64,000 nt of DNA from Diphasiastrum complanatum (taxonomy: Eukaryota > Streptophyta > Lycopodiopsida > Lycopodiales > Lycopodiaceae), in contig CM055095.1 of NCBI GenBank assembly GCA_029204225.1, forward strand, positions 26,705,312 to 26,769,311, given 5' to 3'. Under the pieces are notes generated by a model. It did not search any database, had not been told where the DNA came from, and was given only the letters and a program-made list of their open reading frames with translations. Position numbers and translations under genes: made by a program. This document shows, in pieces, positions 1-12,400 of the stretch (its first letter is position 1; each line of letters begins with the position of its first letter).

Positions 1-250
1 ACCATCTTTCCCACCTCTCAGCATCCTCGTCTTCATACATCTTGGATTCATCAAAGATAACATCACGACTTACATGGATTTTGTTTTCCACTAGATCAAA
101 ACATCATAGCCCTTCACACGATCGTCATATCCTAGGAATATACACTTGATAGCTTTTACATCAAGTTTACATCTCTCTTCCTTAGGAACGTGTACAAAGG
201 CCTTACATCCAAAGCTTTGCAAGTGGTTCACCTTTGGATTTGCTACATGT
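1..250 (-). pseudogene. Ty1/copia integrase C-terminal fragment
   Basis: Read on the minus strand this encodes the end of a copia integrase: a stretch containing FGCKAFVHVPKEERCKLD, then CIFLGYDDRVKGYDV and, after a one-base shift, VSRDVIFDESKMY. Known copia proteins have this order after the integrase core (HLRVFGC, then FIGY..KGYR, then SRDVxFDE). The fragment is cut by the window edge and carries at least one frameshift and a stop. Nothing upstream on the minus strand continues it, so it is a truncated relic. Confidence 0.75.
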
Positions 251-339
251 TCTTTCTGCTTCTATGCTCTGGGTAACCATCATCAAGGGTACACTTGGTT
301 TATTCTGAGCTACTGGTCTTTGCTTGATTGTTATCAGAT

Positions 340-600
340 TTACAGGAGCTACAGCCAGTGGTGGCTTCGGTCTTGCTAGACATTCCTTATAGCAATGCCC
401 ATAACCACAGTCACAACAGAATGGTACAAATTTGTCTTTATTTGAACATTATGCAACTCTATGATTTTCTCCACATGCAAATCATCCAAGTGGTGCTCTG
501 GTCCAGTTTCTAGATGCTTGTTGTTGCGCGACAACATAAATAGCATACTATTCTGAAGATCCACCTTCATAATCATTGCAATAATTCCATTGCTCGGCAC
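340..600 (-). pseudogene. Zinc-knuckle fragment, possibly LINE ORF1 (DUF4283-type)
   Basis: The minus strand at about 340-435 reads FVPFCCDCGYGHCYKECLAR, a CX2CX3HX4C zinc knuckle preceded by a phrase resembling the end of a DUF4283 domain. In plants this pair is typical of LINE ORF1 proteins, but it also occurs in other gag-like proteins. The surrounding reading frame is short and broken. The assignment rests on one motif, so the element type is uncertain. Confidence 0.35.
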
Positions 601-699
601 TTCTGTAAGGTTCTGGTTCCATCAAATTGGCTGGAGGAGCGGGATGCTTTGGTGGGGTAGGTTAGAGTTATCACTATGTTGCTACAAGAAGATAATCGA

Positions 700-2726
700 A
701 GAAGTCAAGAAACCTCTTCAACTTCATCATCTCACATTCTATATGTCAACAAAGGCTCAAAAGCAATGACAGAAGAAGAAAAGCTCTAAGTAGTCCGCAT
801 CAAATCAAAAGTTGACACAAAGTCAAAAGCGATTATCAAATTTGCAAGCGAAGAAGAAGATGTTTTGTAAGTATTGAAAACTCACTAATCACGAGATCCA
901 AGATTGCAAGGTGTTAAAAACAAATAATGCCAACAAACGACAGATAGAAAAATGAATGTTGTCACAGTATCATCTCCTAAACTCGACATGGACGAAGGAG
1001 CGTTTATGGTCAAAGACCAAAAGGCACGATTCAATATTTCTTGGTTTTTGGACTCTGGAGCATTGTGAGCATTTTCACTCCTATATGCGGTATAATATAA
1101 AGAAATTTGTTCATCTTGGCGAGGATAGTACACATACTATCAAAGGTGAAGGCACTAAAAGATTGATGTTCCAACATGATCAATTCAAACTACTATCAAA
1201 TGTTCTGTATGTACCTAAACTCTCTACAAATCTGTTATCAATAAGTAGAATTATTGATTTAGGTCATAGAATAGAGTTTGAGTCTGATCAATGTCGAATT
1301 ATCGATAGGACAAATCAGATCCTTGCACTCAACAAGAGCATGGATACTTATATAGGCTGGATCATTGTTATTCTGACACTAGTCAAGCCTTGAAAATCTC
1401 TGTTCTTGTCAATATAACATTACTTTGCATCATAGATTAGGACATTTGAATCATACATATGTGTTGAACATGTCCAAAAAATCCCTAGCACTTGATCTCG
1501 ATTATCCAATCAACATAGTCGACCTCCCTGTCTGTCATAGCTGCATCATTGAAAAACAGACTAGGATTCATTTTAGATCAAGTCATAGACATGCAGCAAG
1601 AAATGTTCTAGATGTTGTTCATTCAAATATATGTGGTCCAATGCAAACTCTGTCGTTGCTTGATGCAAACTATTTCATTACCTTCATTGACGAATATTCG
1701 AGAAGAACAGTTGTTTATTATATTAAGCAGAAATCAGAGGCTTTCAAAATCTTTCAACAATTTAAAGAGCGTGCAAAAAAAGAAACTGGTAAAATAATCA
1801 AAGCAATGAGATTCGACAATGGGGGAGAATGCATCTCTACCAAATTCAAGGAGTATTGCCTTAACAACGACATTGAGCAACAATACATTACCTCCTATTC
1901 ACCTCAGTCGAATGGACTTGTAGAGAGAAAGAATAGAACCTTAGTCAAATCGGCCAAGTGTATGCTTGCTTATGCGACTCTTCAAAAATCCTTCTGGGCT
2001 GAAGTTGTTTCCACTACAGCCTATATTCAGAAGAGATGTCCACGACTAAAAGTCTCTCAAACAAAACACCATAGCTCCAAACCATCAATATCAAACCTAT
2101 GAATTTTTGGATGTATTGCTTATGCACAAATACCGCAAGATCTTAGGAATAAGTTGTCGACTTCTAGAGTATCAAATCCATTTTTATTAGCTACACTAGT
2201 TCAGATAAAGCTTTCAAGCTGTATGATCATGTCGAGTCAAAGATATTTACCATGCGGGATATCGTCTTCACTGAAGATCAGTTTATCGACTTCAAGGGTA
2301 AGGGCAAAGCTCATATATACAAACTATCAGACTCTCCCAAAAGAATACTTATGTTACTAGGTCGACTATTCCTATTGAAGGTCCCTAGCTCATCCACTTC
2401 AGACAAACAACTTATCAACAACAAATCCAAAGAAGATGATGCTGCAACTCAACAACTACAACATGATGAAAATAATCAACTTCGCTTATTTTCCAGAAGA
2501 TCAACTAGAGAACATAGACCCTATGTTCAAGAAGTCTGCAACCTATCTTGTTCAAGAACCAAGTACTATCGAAGAGGCACTTAGTCAGCCCGACTTCGAT
2601 CTTTGGAAGGAAGCTATGGATAAAGATTTTTCATCTCTTATCAAGAACCAGACTTGGACTATTGTCAAATTGACTACCAGCAGAAATGTAGTTGATTGCA
2701 AATGGATATTCAAAATCAAATACAAT
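700..2726 (+). pseudogene. Ty1/copia family A gag-pol relic, truncated in reverse transcriptase
   Basis: Domains run in copia order on the plus strand. A gag zinc knuckle (CKY.KLTNHEIQDCK, with a stop inside it) lies near 860. A decayed protease follows near 1030 (frame broken at the DSG motif). The pre-integrase HHCC motif is at 1425-1560 (HHRLGHLN ... CHSCIIEKQ) and the integrase at about 1600-2100. The reverse transcriptase start (NQTWTIVKL ... CKWIFKIKY) lies at 2640-2726, where homology stops abruptly. The integrase frame is open from 1425 to 2102, but the first catalytic Asp is Asn (HSNICGP, codon 1626-1628). The second Asp (FDNGGE) and the Glu (VERKN) remain. Several frameshifts follow 2100. 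It matches the copies at 15-16 kb and 33.7-36.4 kb most closely. Confidence 0.85.
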
Positions 2727-3432
2727 ACCTTATCAGTTTTTTTTTTATTGTTTACAATTTCATTGTTTTTATGACTTGAGTGGTTTTTCTTTTCTCTTTA
2801 AAAAAAGAAAAAAAAAAAAGCAGAAAAAAAAGAAGAAAAGAGAATGATGAACAAGAGTCAAAAAAGTCATCAGAGTAGAAAAAGTGAAAGGAAAGTATTT
2901 TCAAAAAATGATTTTTGACAAAAATGACCTAGGAAATCACTTTTTAGATCATATTATGCACAAACAATGACCACACATCCACCTCGGATATACCTATATT
3001 TAGAAATGGGCGAAGGTTATTTTCTGAAGTTACTACCTAATTTGTAGTTAGGTGCATTATGCCATTTTGGAGACCTTTGTCGAGCATCAAAACATCATTA
3101 TTACCCTTCATCGAAATGCCAGATAGATTCAGAATGCCAAAAATAGGTTGGCCATAGGTTCGGATTTTCAAAATTTACATTTATTACAGTACCTAGGCGA
3201 ATGATGTCCTTAGGCGAAGGATGAACCTTCACCATATCTGGAAAACCTTCGTCGAAACAGTTCAATCTTTCAGAAACCTTCTCTGAGATTTTTACAACCT
3301 ATTTCCATAGTACTGAACATGCTTGCAAATTTTTGTCCAGAACTGAACAGCCAAACTAGTACATAAAAGGGCAGAATTCGATTTCATTTCTCACTTGTAC
3401 CATTTCATTTCTGTACCATTGTATTTGAGAAA
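2727..3432. other. Non-coding, AT-rich; possible LTR remnant
   Basis: No gene is visible. It starts with T- and A-runs just after the copia truncation. The second half carries short repeats built on CCTTCGTCGAA/CGAAGGTT and a TATA-like ACATAAAAGG near 3362, followed by leader-like sequence. This would fit an old LTR, but no boundaries or target duplications were found. Confidence 0.3.
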
Positions 3433-3987
3433 AGTTTGGATTCCATCAGGAGTTATGTTGCCAGCCCTCGTCAATTGCGGGTAGATCCGTACTATTTGCC
3501 GATGCCAAGAAGGAATAAATGGAAAGATTTGGAGATTCCATTGGAAAAAGTTAGTATCCAACCCCAAATTGGCCCATAATCCACCAAGTGTATAATTGGC
3601 AAACAGTAGTGGATTTCAACCAGGCCTTACAATTTTATGCGACAGAGTATAGACATTTGCCATATCTGATTGTTAGGCAATTTGCGCTTTTTGCGAACGA
3701 TTTGACCATGTTGGCATCCGTAGTAATGCGATGGGATGATTGCCTACCCCAATTGGCTTTCGATCCTAATAAACCAATGGCGTTCGACAGTGTTCAAGAT
3801 CAATTGTCACTTGCCAGATTATACTACCGTGCCGCGATGCTGGGCGGAATGTGGGAATCAAGATTTATGGCATGGACCACTTCCAAATGGATTGTCGGAG
3901 CCAATAAGTGCTTCTTACACTACACGAGAAAGATTTCAATATAGCGAGTCTGAAATTCATGGAGAAAGTACGGTACTATCTTATTAA
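3433..3987 (+). CDS. Uncharacterised ORF, possibly gag-like, broken
   Basis: A plus-strand frame runs from about 3475 (RVDPYYLPMPRRNKWKDLEI), is interrupted near 3575, and continues as a 118-codon open frame at 3588-3944. That frame is rich in aromatic and hydrophobic residues (FNQALQFYATEYRHLPYLIV ... WESRFMAWTTSKWI). I recognise no domain. A TATA-like site and leader-like sequence lie just upstream, and LTR-like sequence starts at 4056 downstream, so a gag-like protein of a non-autonomous LTR element is a guess. It resembles the ORF at 38.1 kb in style (a Y..LP..FPL-type opening), but homology was not established. Confidence 0.3.
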
Positions 3988-4055
3988 GGTATGACGTGAG
4001 GCTAATCAAAGCCCAAAAAGAATAAATCTCGCGAGATGTCATGGGACCGCCATAC

Positions 4056-4754
4056 TGTTGGAGGGTTTGCAGACCCCAAGGAAACCCTAACCCTAGTTAA
4101 TAAGTGATAGAGATTTGGCACCCTGTTGTGCAAGTCCAACCCGATGATCACATAGAGATTTGATAATCAGAAAGTCAATAAAAAAAATTTAGGCCTTTTT
4201 GCGGGACTTTTAATGTCGTAGGGCCTAAACGTCAATTTTAAATTGGTTTTCTCCAATTATTGAATGGGTTCCTACTCTTTTTTAAATTTGAATAGTTAGG
4301 GAGGTAGGAATTAGCCAATAGGAATTGGGACGCCCATCTCTTCAATTCTCTATATAAGTAGCAATTTCAAATGATTGTACATGTTCTCTCTTCATTTCAA
4401 ATACAAGCAGTTGAGACTCTACGAAATGGATTATGAATGTCCTTGTTTTCTATCTCTTTTCCTTCATCTCTCATGATTTTGTTATATTTGCTAATTGTAA
4501 GATCTGAATATTATTGGGATTGTATGTTCTTAAACTTTTTGTGAGAGAGAAAGGGAGAGAGAGAGAAGCAAGTATCTATCTTATTGTGGATCGTAGTGTT
4601 AATCTATAGTGTTAATGGATCTTAATGTTAATTGTGAATCATCCATGCATGTTGAACTTGTTTAATGTTATCTCTCTCATGGGAACGTGTGACGACTAAC
4701 TTCATCACCTTGATGCTTGTATGCTTGGATCTTGGGTTGAGGATAGGATAGGAA
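4056..4754 (+). repeat. LTR-like sequence with TATA box
   Basis: It starts TGTTGGAGGG, a common copia LTR opening. A TATA box (CTATATAAGTAG) lies near 4349 and an adenine-rich leader with GA repeats follows. The 3' end and a partner LTR could not be identified, so the extent is approximate. It lies upstream of the family C relic at 5.0-7.8 kb but is not obviously its LTR. Confidence 0.35.
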
Positions 4755-4817
4755 GTCCTTAAAAGTAGTTTTACAAGTCTTGTTGGATCATCAAGGAGGG
4801 GTGAGAAAGAGTCATTT
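4755..4817 (+). repeat. Direct repeat unit 1 of family C leader
   Basis: A segment of about 60 bp (TCCTTAAAAGTAGTTTTACA ... GAGAAAGAGTCATTT) recurs almost unchanged at 5046-5103 and again at about 49,632-49,690. The two later copies continue into a shared leader; this one does not. Confidence 0.85.
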
Positions 4818-5045
4818 AGATTCATCTAAAGAGATCGATTCATCAGCAGTCATATTCTGGCCAATGAATGAATGCCGAAACACATCAGTATTTACATTAA
4901 GAAAATCACTATCCTTATCAAGGGTGTCGATAAGGAAGTGACTAATATCCTTAAAGAATGATTGAACTGAGGATGATGCAATATGAAGATCAGAAGGAGA
5001 AACTTCCTCATCATCCAGGATCTAAACTAATAGAAAAAGTATGAT

Positions 5046-5440
5046 TAAAAGTAGTTTTACAAGTCTTGTTGGATCATCAAGGAGGGGTGAGAAAGAGTCA
5101 TTTTTTGTGCAAAATCATTGATTATTGATGAAATTTGATAGGAATTTGATACAAACTCATTATATCTGCATTCAATCTTTGTGAGAGAGTGAGAGGGCCA
5201 AGACTAGAAGTCTAGATCAAATTAAGTGAAGTCCTTTGTGAACTTCTAGAATCAAATCTATTCAATTTTCTTGAGAAATTCTTTGTAGAATCCTTCAAGA
5301 TAGTTCTTTTAAATCAAGATCACTTAGATCTTGCCACTTGTGTCTTTGTGATCATCAAGTGAGTTGCAATTGAGGAAAATTTCAAAAAAGAACTTAGGGA
5401 TGGCCAAGAAGTACATTCATTGTCCAAGTCACTAGCAAGA
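5046..5440 (+). repeat. Copia family C untranslated leader (repeat unit 2)
   Basis: This leader includes a GAGAGAGTGAGAGGGCC segment and a CAAGATCACTTAGATCTTGC segment. It is followed by gag sequence here and is matched over about 350 bp at 49,632-49,990, so it is interspersed repeat DNA. Position and content fit the region between a primer-binding site and the gag start codon. Confidence 0.65.
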
Positions 5441-7795
5441 TGGGATCACTTGGAACATAGTGAGAGGTTAAATTCTAAAAACTACTCAATATGGAAAGTG
5501 AGGATGGAGTCACTCCTAGTGCCCCAAGACCTCTTTGATATTGTCCTAGATGAAGAGGATGAACCTCTTGTGAAAAATGAAAACTAGTTTAGTTGATTTA
5601 TCTTGGCAATTTTGAGGCCAATATGAAATCTCAACTTGGAGATAGACTTATTTTTGTCAATAAAGGTCTAAATAATGTTTGTACTATTTTTGGCAAGTAG
5701 ATAAATGGATGAGTTTGGATTTGGACCCATTCTAATTGGCTAATATTGATACATTTCATCTAGATTAGAATTTCTAGAATTTTTTATGAAGTACCAAGAA
5801 GTTACCATTTAGGGCAAGTTTAGGAAAAATAGCCAAATGACATTTTATTAGTTATAAATAGCAGTATCAACATGGAGAAAGTATCAATGTATTTTCTTTT
5901 TATGTGGAGAATTCATCTCTTTTGATTCTATGTCCATCTCATCTGTATTTCTCAAGATATCTTGAATTTTAGTTGTAGAATGTGATTTTTCTTGTTGATC
6001 TTCAATCCACACATGTGAAGTATTGTATGCTATTGTTGTTGTATGGACAGGGACAATACCATAATGGATCTAGGTTCTTATGATCAGATCTTCATGCATT
6101 TCCAAGTTCTAACATGTGTAAAGTGATTATTTCTATCTTGTAGCTAAATGTAGATGTGCATCCAAACTTGGCTAAAGAGCTAACATCCATCAAGTATGTT
6201 TTGGATTTGATTTTCTCACACTTCTTAAAGGGAAAGATTAAAGCACAAAAAGAAAGCAAGACTAGTATTGCATTGCATCAAAATGAATGTTTAGTAATGA
6301 TCTCCTAAAGGAGGTAGCCTTTTGTATGTCAGCCAAAGAAGCATGGGATTCATTAAAGGAAATCTATGAATTCAATAACACCTCTAGAGTACTCATGCTT
6401 AGAAATTCAATCTTGAAAAGTATGAGAAATAGGGGTGAGAGTGCACAAGAGCATGTTCTTAGAATCAAATCTCTTAATAAAGGACTAACTGCACTAGGAG
6501 ATAAAATTCTTGATAAAGAACTTGTACAAGTGATCCTCAATGGCCTAGGAGATGAGTTCTCCAATTTGGTTCAAAGATTTGTGATCTCCACGATGTCTTA
6601 CCTTCTATTGACAAGCTACATAGTAGTCAACTTATGGATAATGGTTTGGATGCCCAATTCAAGCAAGATGTTTGTTCCATTTTGAAGAATTATAATTGCA
6701 TAGCAAAGGGATTAAGAAATGGAAGGTTGTTTAAATTGGATGAAAGTGTTGCTATTGAGAGTGTGAACATGGCAAAGGAGGATATCACTCAAGTGGATGA
6801 TATAAGACGTTAGGCCATTCGGCCTCCCCAAGAGTTTGTCAAAGTGTGATAAGTTATGTGACACTTGTAGTCTCTCAAGGCTCACAAGCTACATTTCTCA
6901 AGGTCTACCACAAGATCTTCCACTCCTTTAGAGATTATGCATTTTGATGTGCATAGCTTCTCTCATGTATCTAATGGAGGTGCGAAAGTGTATGTATCAT
7001 TCATAGATAATCATTCAAGATATGTTTGGATCTATCTTTTGCCTATGAAGGGTATGGTGTTTGATTCATCTGTGAAGTTCAAAGCTCTACTATTAAGATT
7101 TGATAATTGTGGAGAGTACATCTCCAATAAGATGATAGAGTTTTGTGGATCTAATTGAATAAAGAGGGACTCTACATATTCTTATACCCCTCAACAAAAT
7201 GGAGTGGCCGAGAGGAAAAATAGATCTCTTTATGAGTGTTCCAAGGCCTTGAGGCTAGATGCCTCTCTCCCAAAACCATTTTGGGGTGAAGCTATTAATT
7301 TTCTAAGTACTAGGTTGCCAAAACAAAGCCATTGGAGGGATCACACCATACGAAGCTCTAAGTGGTAAGAGGTCAAATCTCGAAGATATGTTCACCAATA
7401 TTTAAAAACAAGGAAAAAGGATGACACTACATCAATCATATGTATCTTTGTTGACCATTGTGAATCTAACAAGGGATATAGAGTCTTTAATCCCATCATT
7501 AAAAAAATCATAGTGGGTAGGGATGTTTTATTTGATGCGGGCCATGTTTCTCAAGTGACTAAAAGTGCATCTAATCATCTTGATGTCAAGGATATTGCTA
7601 GGATTGAGGAGAAGCAACAAAGTGATCAAGATCTTGAGGATCCACCTCAAGACCCGAGAGCTCCAAGGAGGTCTTCAAGGGTAAGGGACGAGCCATCAAG
7701 GCTTGGCAAAGGTGATCAAAGGGAAGGCACTCAACCATTTGTCGGGATTATCTTGGATTGGGAGATGAATCCTCGGTGTGTGCACTACAACAATA
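5440..7795 (+). pseudogene. Ty1/copia family C gag-pol relic
   Basis: The gag start (SERLNSKNYSIWKVRMES) lies at 5456-5510, then an insertion (5578 to about 6246). Gag resumes (LVLHCIKMNV, one-base frameshift, then SNDLLKEVAFCMSAKEAWDS) through about 6585. An internal deletion removes the zinc knuckle and protease active site: sequence jumps to LMDNGLDAQFKQDV at 6630. A broken pre-integrase region follows, then an integrase from 6937 (MHFDVHS ... RFDNCGEYIS ... NGVAERKNR) with a stop at 7156. A Ser/Arg-rich segment (RAPRRSSRVRDEPSRL) ends near 7790. Reverse transcriptase and RNase H are absent. It is closely related to the intact element at 53.5-57.5 kb. Confidence 0.85.
5578..6246 (+). mobile_element. 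Insertion of about 670 bp inside gag, possible solo LTR
   Basis: Comparison with the intact family C gag shows foreign sequence between EDEPLVKNE and KKARLVLHCIKMNV. The insert begins TGAAAACTAG and ends near AAAGCAC. It is flanked by AAAAA on both sides, which would be a 5-bp target duplication, but the run makes the exact ends ambiguous. Inside is a promoter-like TTATAAATAGC near 5856. These traits suggest a solo LTR. No second copy was found here. Confidence 0.45.
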
Positions 7796-8439
<644 letters not shown>

Positions 8440-8512
8440 ATGCTTGTTATGATGGCAAAGAGCATCTTTAACCTTGTTTGTATTGTGACAATTAATGTTC
8501 ATAAAAGTTCAA

Positions 8513-9265
8513 GTCCAAGCTTTTATTATGAAGCTATTCACAATTTCTTAGTAATAATTTATCATTCCAAGCTCTTTGGTAAGCAGGATTCTGTTTTATT
8601 ATTTGTGTTCAAATGTCTCCAATATCAATATCATTATTATCATCTTAATATTGTAGACTATATAATGAAAATTTGGTGACGAATTTGTCATAGTGATTTG
8701 ACATTCTAAGGTCATGAAATATTGATTACTAAATTGTGAAATTGATGACAACTTTTGTGAATATTTTCTTTTGATATCACGAGTATTGAATCATGAAAGC
8801 ATAAATATTGAATAGATTTATGAGAACATTAGCAAAATGTGAAATTTGTGACTATTCACAAATTTCACAATTTGTGAATGTTCTCAAAAATCTATTCAAT
8901 ATTTATGAGAACATTAGCAAATTGTCCAAGCTTTTAATATGAATAGCTATTCACAATTTCTTAGTAATAATTTATCATTCCAAGCTCTTTGGTAAGCAAG
9001 ATTCTTTAGGACCTCATTGTTTGTGTTCAAATGTCTCCAATATCAATATCTTAATATTGTCAAAAAAAATAATGAAAATTTGGTGACTATTTTGTCAAAG
9101 TGATTTGACATTCTAAGCTCATGAAATATTGATTACTAAATTGTGAAATTGATGACTACTTTTGTGAATATTTTCTTTTGAAATCACGAGTATTGAATCA
9201 TGAAAGCATAAATACTGAATAGATTTATGAGAACACTAGCAAAATGTGAAATTTGTGACTATTTT
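8513..9265 (+). repeat. Direct duplication of about 410 bp, with hairpin
   Basis: The segment beginning GTCCAAGCTTTTA at 8513 is repeated from 8924, and the segment GAATAGATTTATGAGAACA at 8810 recurs at 9217, giving an offset of 407-411 bp. At about 8810-8905 the first copy contains an inverted repeat (GAATAGATTTATGAGAACAT against a matching reverse complement) spanning about 95 bp. The sequence is AT-rich and non-coding. Confidence 0.8.
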
Positions 9266-10506
9266 ATGAAATTTACTAATTATACAATCCTAAATATTGA
9301 GTTGTCAAATCATTTATATTATTTTGTGAAACTCATAAAGAATTTCATGTATATTGATTGTGAGATTATAAATTTTCAATTATGAACATTGGGACTATTG
9401 TATATATTTATTGTAAAATTTTGAATAAAAAAAATTATGAAAATTGTGACAATTTATGTGAACATTAATTAATGATTTCAATCACTAAAAAACATTATAA
9501 GTATCATGATCACTTTTATGAAAATTATTCATGAAACTTTGAATGTTCAATCATAGGCTTGATCATATTTTTTAATACAAACACAAACTATTAGATTAAA
9601 AATTGAAACATGAATAACTTAGAAATTATAGTATCATACCTAATTGATTCTTTTACCAAAATTCCACTTAACAACATTAATATTCATTCTTTCAAGTTGC
9701 CATGGATGTTGGCCCAATAGACTTCAACTCATGAGATTTTGTTGAAAACATGTTCGAGGCTCAAATAAAATATAATTATAAATACACCCTCTTGTAATGT
9801 TTTTTTTTTTTTTTTGTAATTAAGAGTGCTCATGTGTTTTTGAACTCTTGATATTCTATTTCTAGATACCAAAATTACAACTAAACTCAAGAGAACTACT
9901 TTGTGCAATTCACTATAAACAAACTATGCATAGAACCGACAATATTGAAGCCATTAAGTTATGGCTAAGGCTAAAGCTATGGCCACTTTTGGTTTTTTAT
10001 AGTACTAGATTCCGAGATCAAACAAAAAAGATATGAGGGAATAAAGAGAATTAAGAACTAAATGTCGTTGAATCAACTTAGTAGAAGGGCCTTACAACAA
10101 AAATTGGTTTTCTTGAAACATTGAGCCGTAAAAGAGTGTAGATGGTAAAAGGTAAAATTTTACAGCAAATTCTTTTTTTATCTCTATTACGAAACATTAA
10201 GTTGCTCATTAATGAATAAAAGAGACAATAGAAAATTTTAAAATTTAATGGTAGATAAGGTTTGATGGCTCCAAAGTAAAACATGCGCCTGCAAAAAAAT
10301 GTTAAAAGAATAAAATTGATTTGTCGGTATTGGGGGTCGTGGACCAGTGGGCGTGATCTAATTTTTTCTATCTTGGTTACACTAGGATGGGTTTTAGAAC
10401 AAGATTCTAAGATTACTTCATATTAGAAGGGGTTTAGTCACAACAAAGCCCCCACAAATGTCACTGACTGAACTCTTCTAATTAAGCAAGCTTAAGGGTT
10501 GAGCAC
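9266..10506. other. AT-rich non-coding sequence
   Basis: Rich in ATTGTGA/TCACAAT words with one long T-run near 9800. I see no gene, LTR boundary or RNA gene. A short minus-strand open frame at 10,078-10,284 has no recognisable domain and low-complexity composition. Confidence 0.4.
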
Positions 10507-12075
10507 TTGACCAAAAATCTACTTTCAGTTAGCAGAATCACAAATGCAAGTCGGAGGGTCGAATTCAATATAGACGACTGCACAATTCTTGACAAGTCAC
10601 GAAAGGTTCAAGCTTTCGGGAGAAGAAGCGGCTATCTGTACAAACTCAGTCACTACTATTCTTCTAATAGTCAATCTCTTCATACACCCACTTCTGAATC
10701 AACTGATATGCTTTGGCATTTTAGATTAGGCCATATTAACTTCTATAGTATTCAGCAAATGTCGACTCAGAATCTAGTGTAAGATCTTCCTTCTATTAGC
10801 AAACCAACTTGTCCATGTGAAAGTTGTATTATCATAAAGCATGCTAGAAGTCCTTTTATTTCTGATTCAGTTCATACTTCTAAAGGCTTGTTTGATCTTG
10901 TACATAGCGACATTGTGGCCCAATGAAGATTGCTTCGACAGGGGGAGCTCTCTATCTCCTAACCTTCATCGATGACTTCTCTCAAAGGACTACAACTTAT
11001 TTTCTGAAGAACAATTTACAAGCATTCAAGTTCTTGAAGTAGTTCAAGGTGTCTGTTGAAAATCAGACCCAGAGAAAGATCAAAGCTCTACGTACTAATG
11101 GAGGGGGAGGGGGAGAATTTATCTCCACAGAATTTCAAGGAGCTTTGCAAGGCCAACAGAATACATCAACAATATACAACCAGCTATTCACCTCAGTCCA
11201 ATGGTATAGTTGAGAAGAAGAATCAGACACTCATCAAAAGTGCCAAGAGCATGCTGGCCCATGCCTCTCTTCCAAAGAATTTTTGGGCAGAAACTGTTAC
11301 TACAGCTGCCTATCTACAAAATCTATCCATCACTAAGCCCTGAATGACAAAATACCTTATAAGGTGTGGACAGGATCGAAGCCATCACTCAAGCATATTC
11401 AAGTGTTTGGATGTATTGCTTACTCTCAGATCTCTGAAGATCTAAGAAAGAAGTTGGACGACACCAGTAGAAAGTCGATCTTCATCGGCTATTTCCCATA
11501 CCACAAGGTATACAAGCTCTACAATTTGGACACTCAAAAAAGTTTCACAAGTAGAGATGTCATTTCTGTGAAAGACAAATTTATCAACCATAAGGGAAAA
11601 GCTCCATCGACTTCGAATTCCAGAGTTGACAACTTGAACTTGGGACTGATCACAAGCTCGACATCAACTTCGACAATGAGTCTGAACCTTGACAAGTCGA
11701 ACCACATCAGAGGATCGAAGTTCAACCCAAAAGATCAAACCGATCCAGACATCATTCATCATGATTCATGGATGATTCAACCTGCTACTTTGTGCAGGAA
11801 CCAAACATTGTTTCTGAGACAATGTCGACACCTGATGCTGACTAGTGGAAAGCTACAATGGACACCAAATTTGATTGTCTTATAGAGAATCAAACTTGGA
11901 CTGTAACTCAGCTACTAAAGGATCAAAGTCCAATTCCATGCAAATGGATATTAAAAGCAAAGTATGATGCTAAAGGAAGACTAAATCGATACAAGGCCAA
12001 GCTAGTCGCCAAAGGCTTCTCCCAGATTCCAGATTTGGGTTATTCCAAGACCTTCAATCCAATTGTCAACATTCT
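10507..12075 (+). pseudogene. Ty1/copia integrase and reverse transcriptase relic
   Basis: It begins inside the protease tail (KNLLSVSRITNASRRVEF) at 10,507. The pre-integrase motif (WHFRLGHIN ... CPCESC) follows, then the integrase (LVHSDI near 10,905, then a frameshift) and the strand-transfer Glu (NGIVEKKNQ) near 11,205. A chromodomain-like tail (VFGCIAYSQI ... FIGYFPYHKVYKLY) and the start of reverse transcriptase (NQTWTV ... CKWILKAKYDAKGRLNRYKA) run to about 12,075. Homology stops at FNPIVN, before the active site. The second catalytic Asp region reads LRTNGGGGGEF: the Asp is lost and a G-rich run has expanded at 11,095-11,118. Confidence 0.85.
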
Positions 12076-12400
12076 TCAATCTGATTGTTTTGTTGCTAAC
12101 TAACGTGCTTCCAATCGTAAACCATCCTCGCTCAAGCTTCTACTGCCAGTCATCACAATCTAATATCAGAAATATGTTTCTGTCAATTCTCTACTAATCC
12201 GATATCAGCTCATACTCTCAATTTATGACATCCTACATATGTCTAGGTAACCAACACAAGGATTGTTGTGACATTGCTACAGGATCTGGGCCCACAAGTC
12301 CTCTCTCTCTGACAAACAAACCTTTCTCTTACAAAAAAACAGACCATTCCTACTTTCCAAGTTCATCACTAGATTTAGAATCTCCTACCAAGACATCTAG
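12076..12400. other. Unassigned sequence between copia and gypsy relics
   Basis: No gene or boundary signature is seen. It contains CT-rich stretches near 12,300. Confidence 0.35.

Noticed and set aside
10078-10284. 68-codon minus-strand frame
   Set aside because: AT-rich, no domain, no splice or promoter context.
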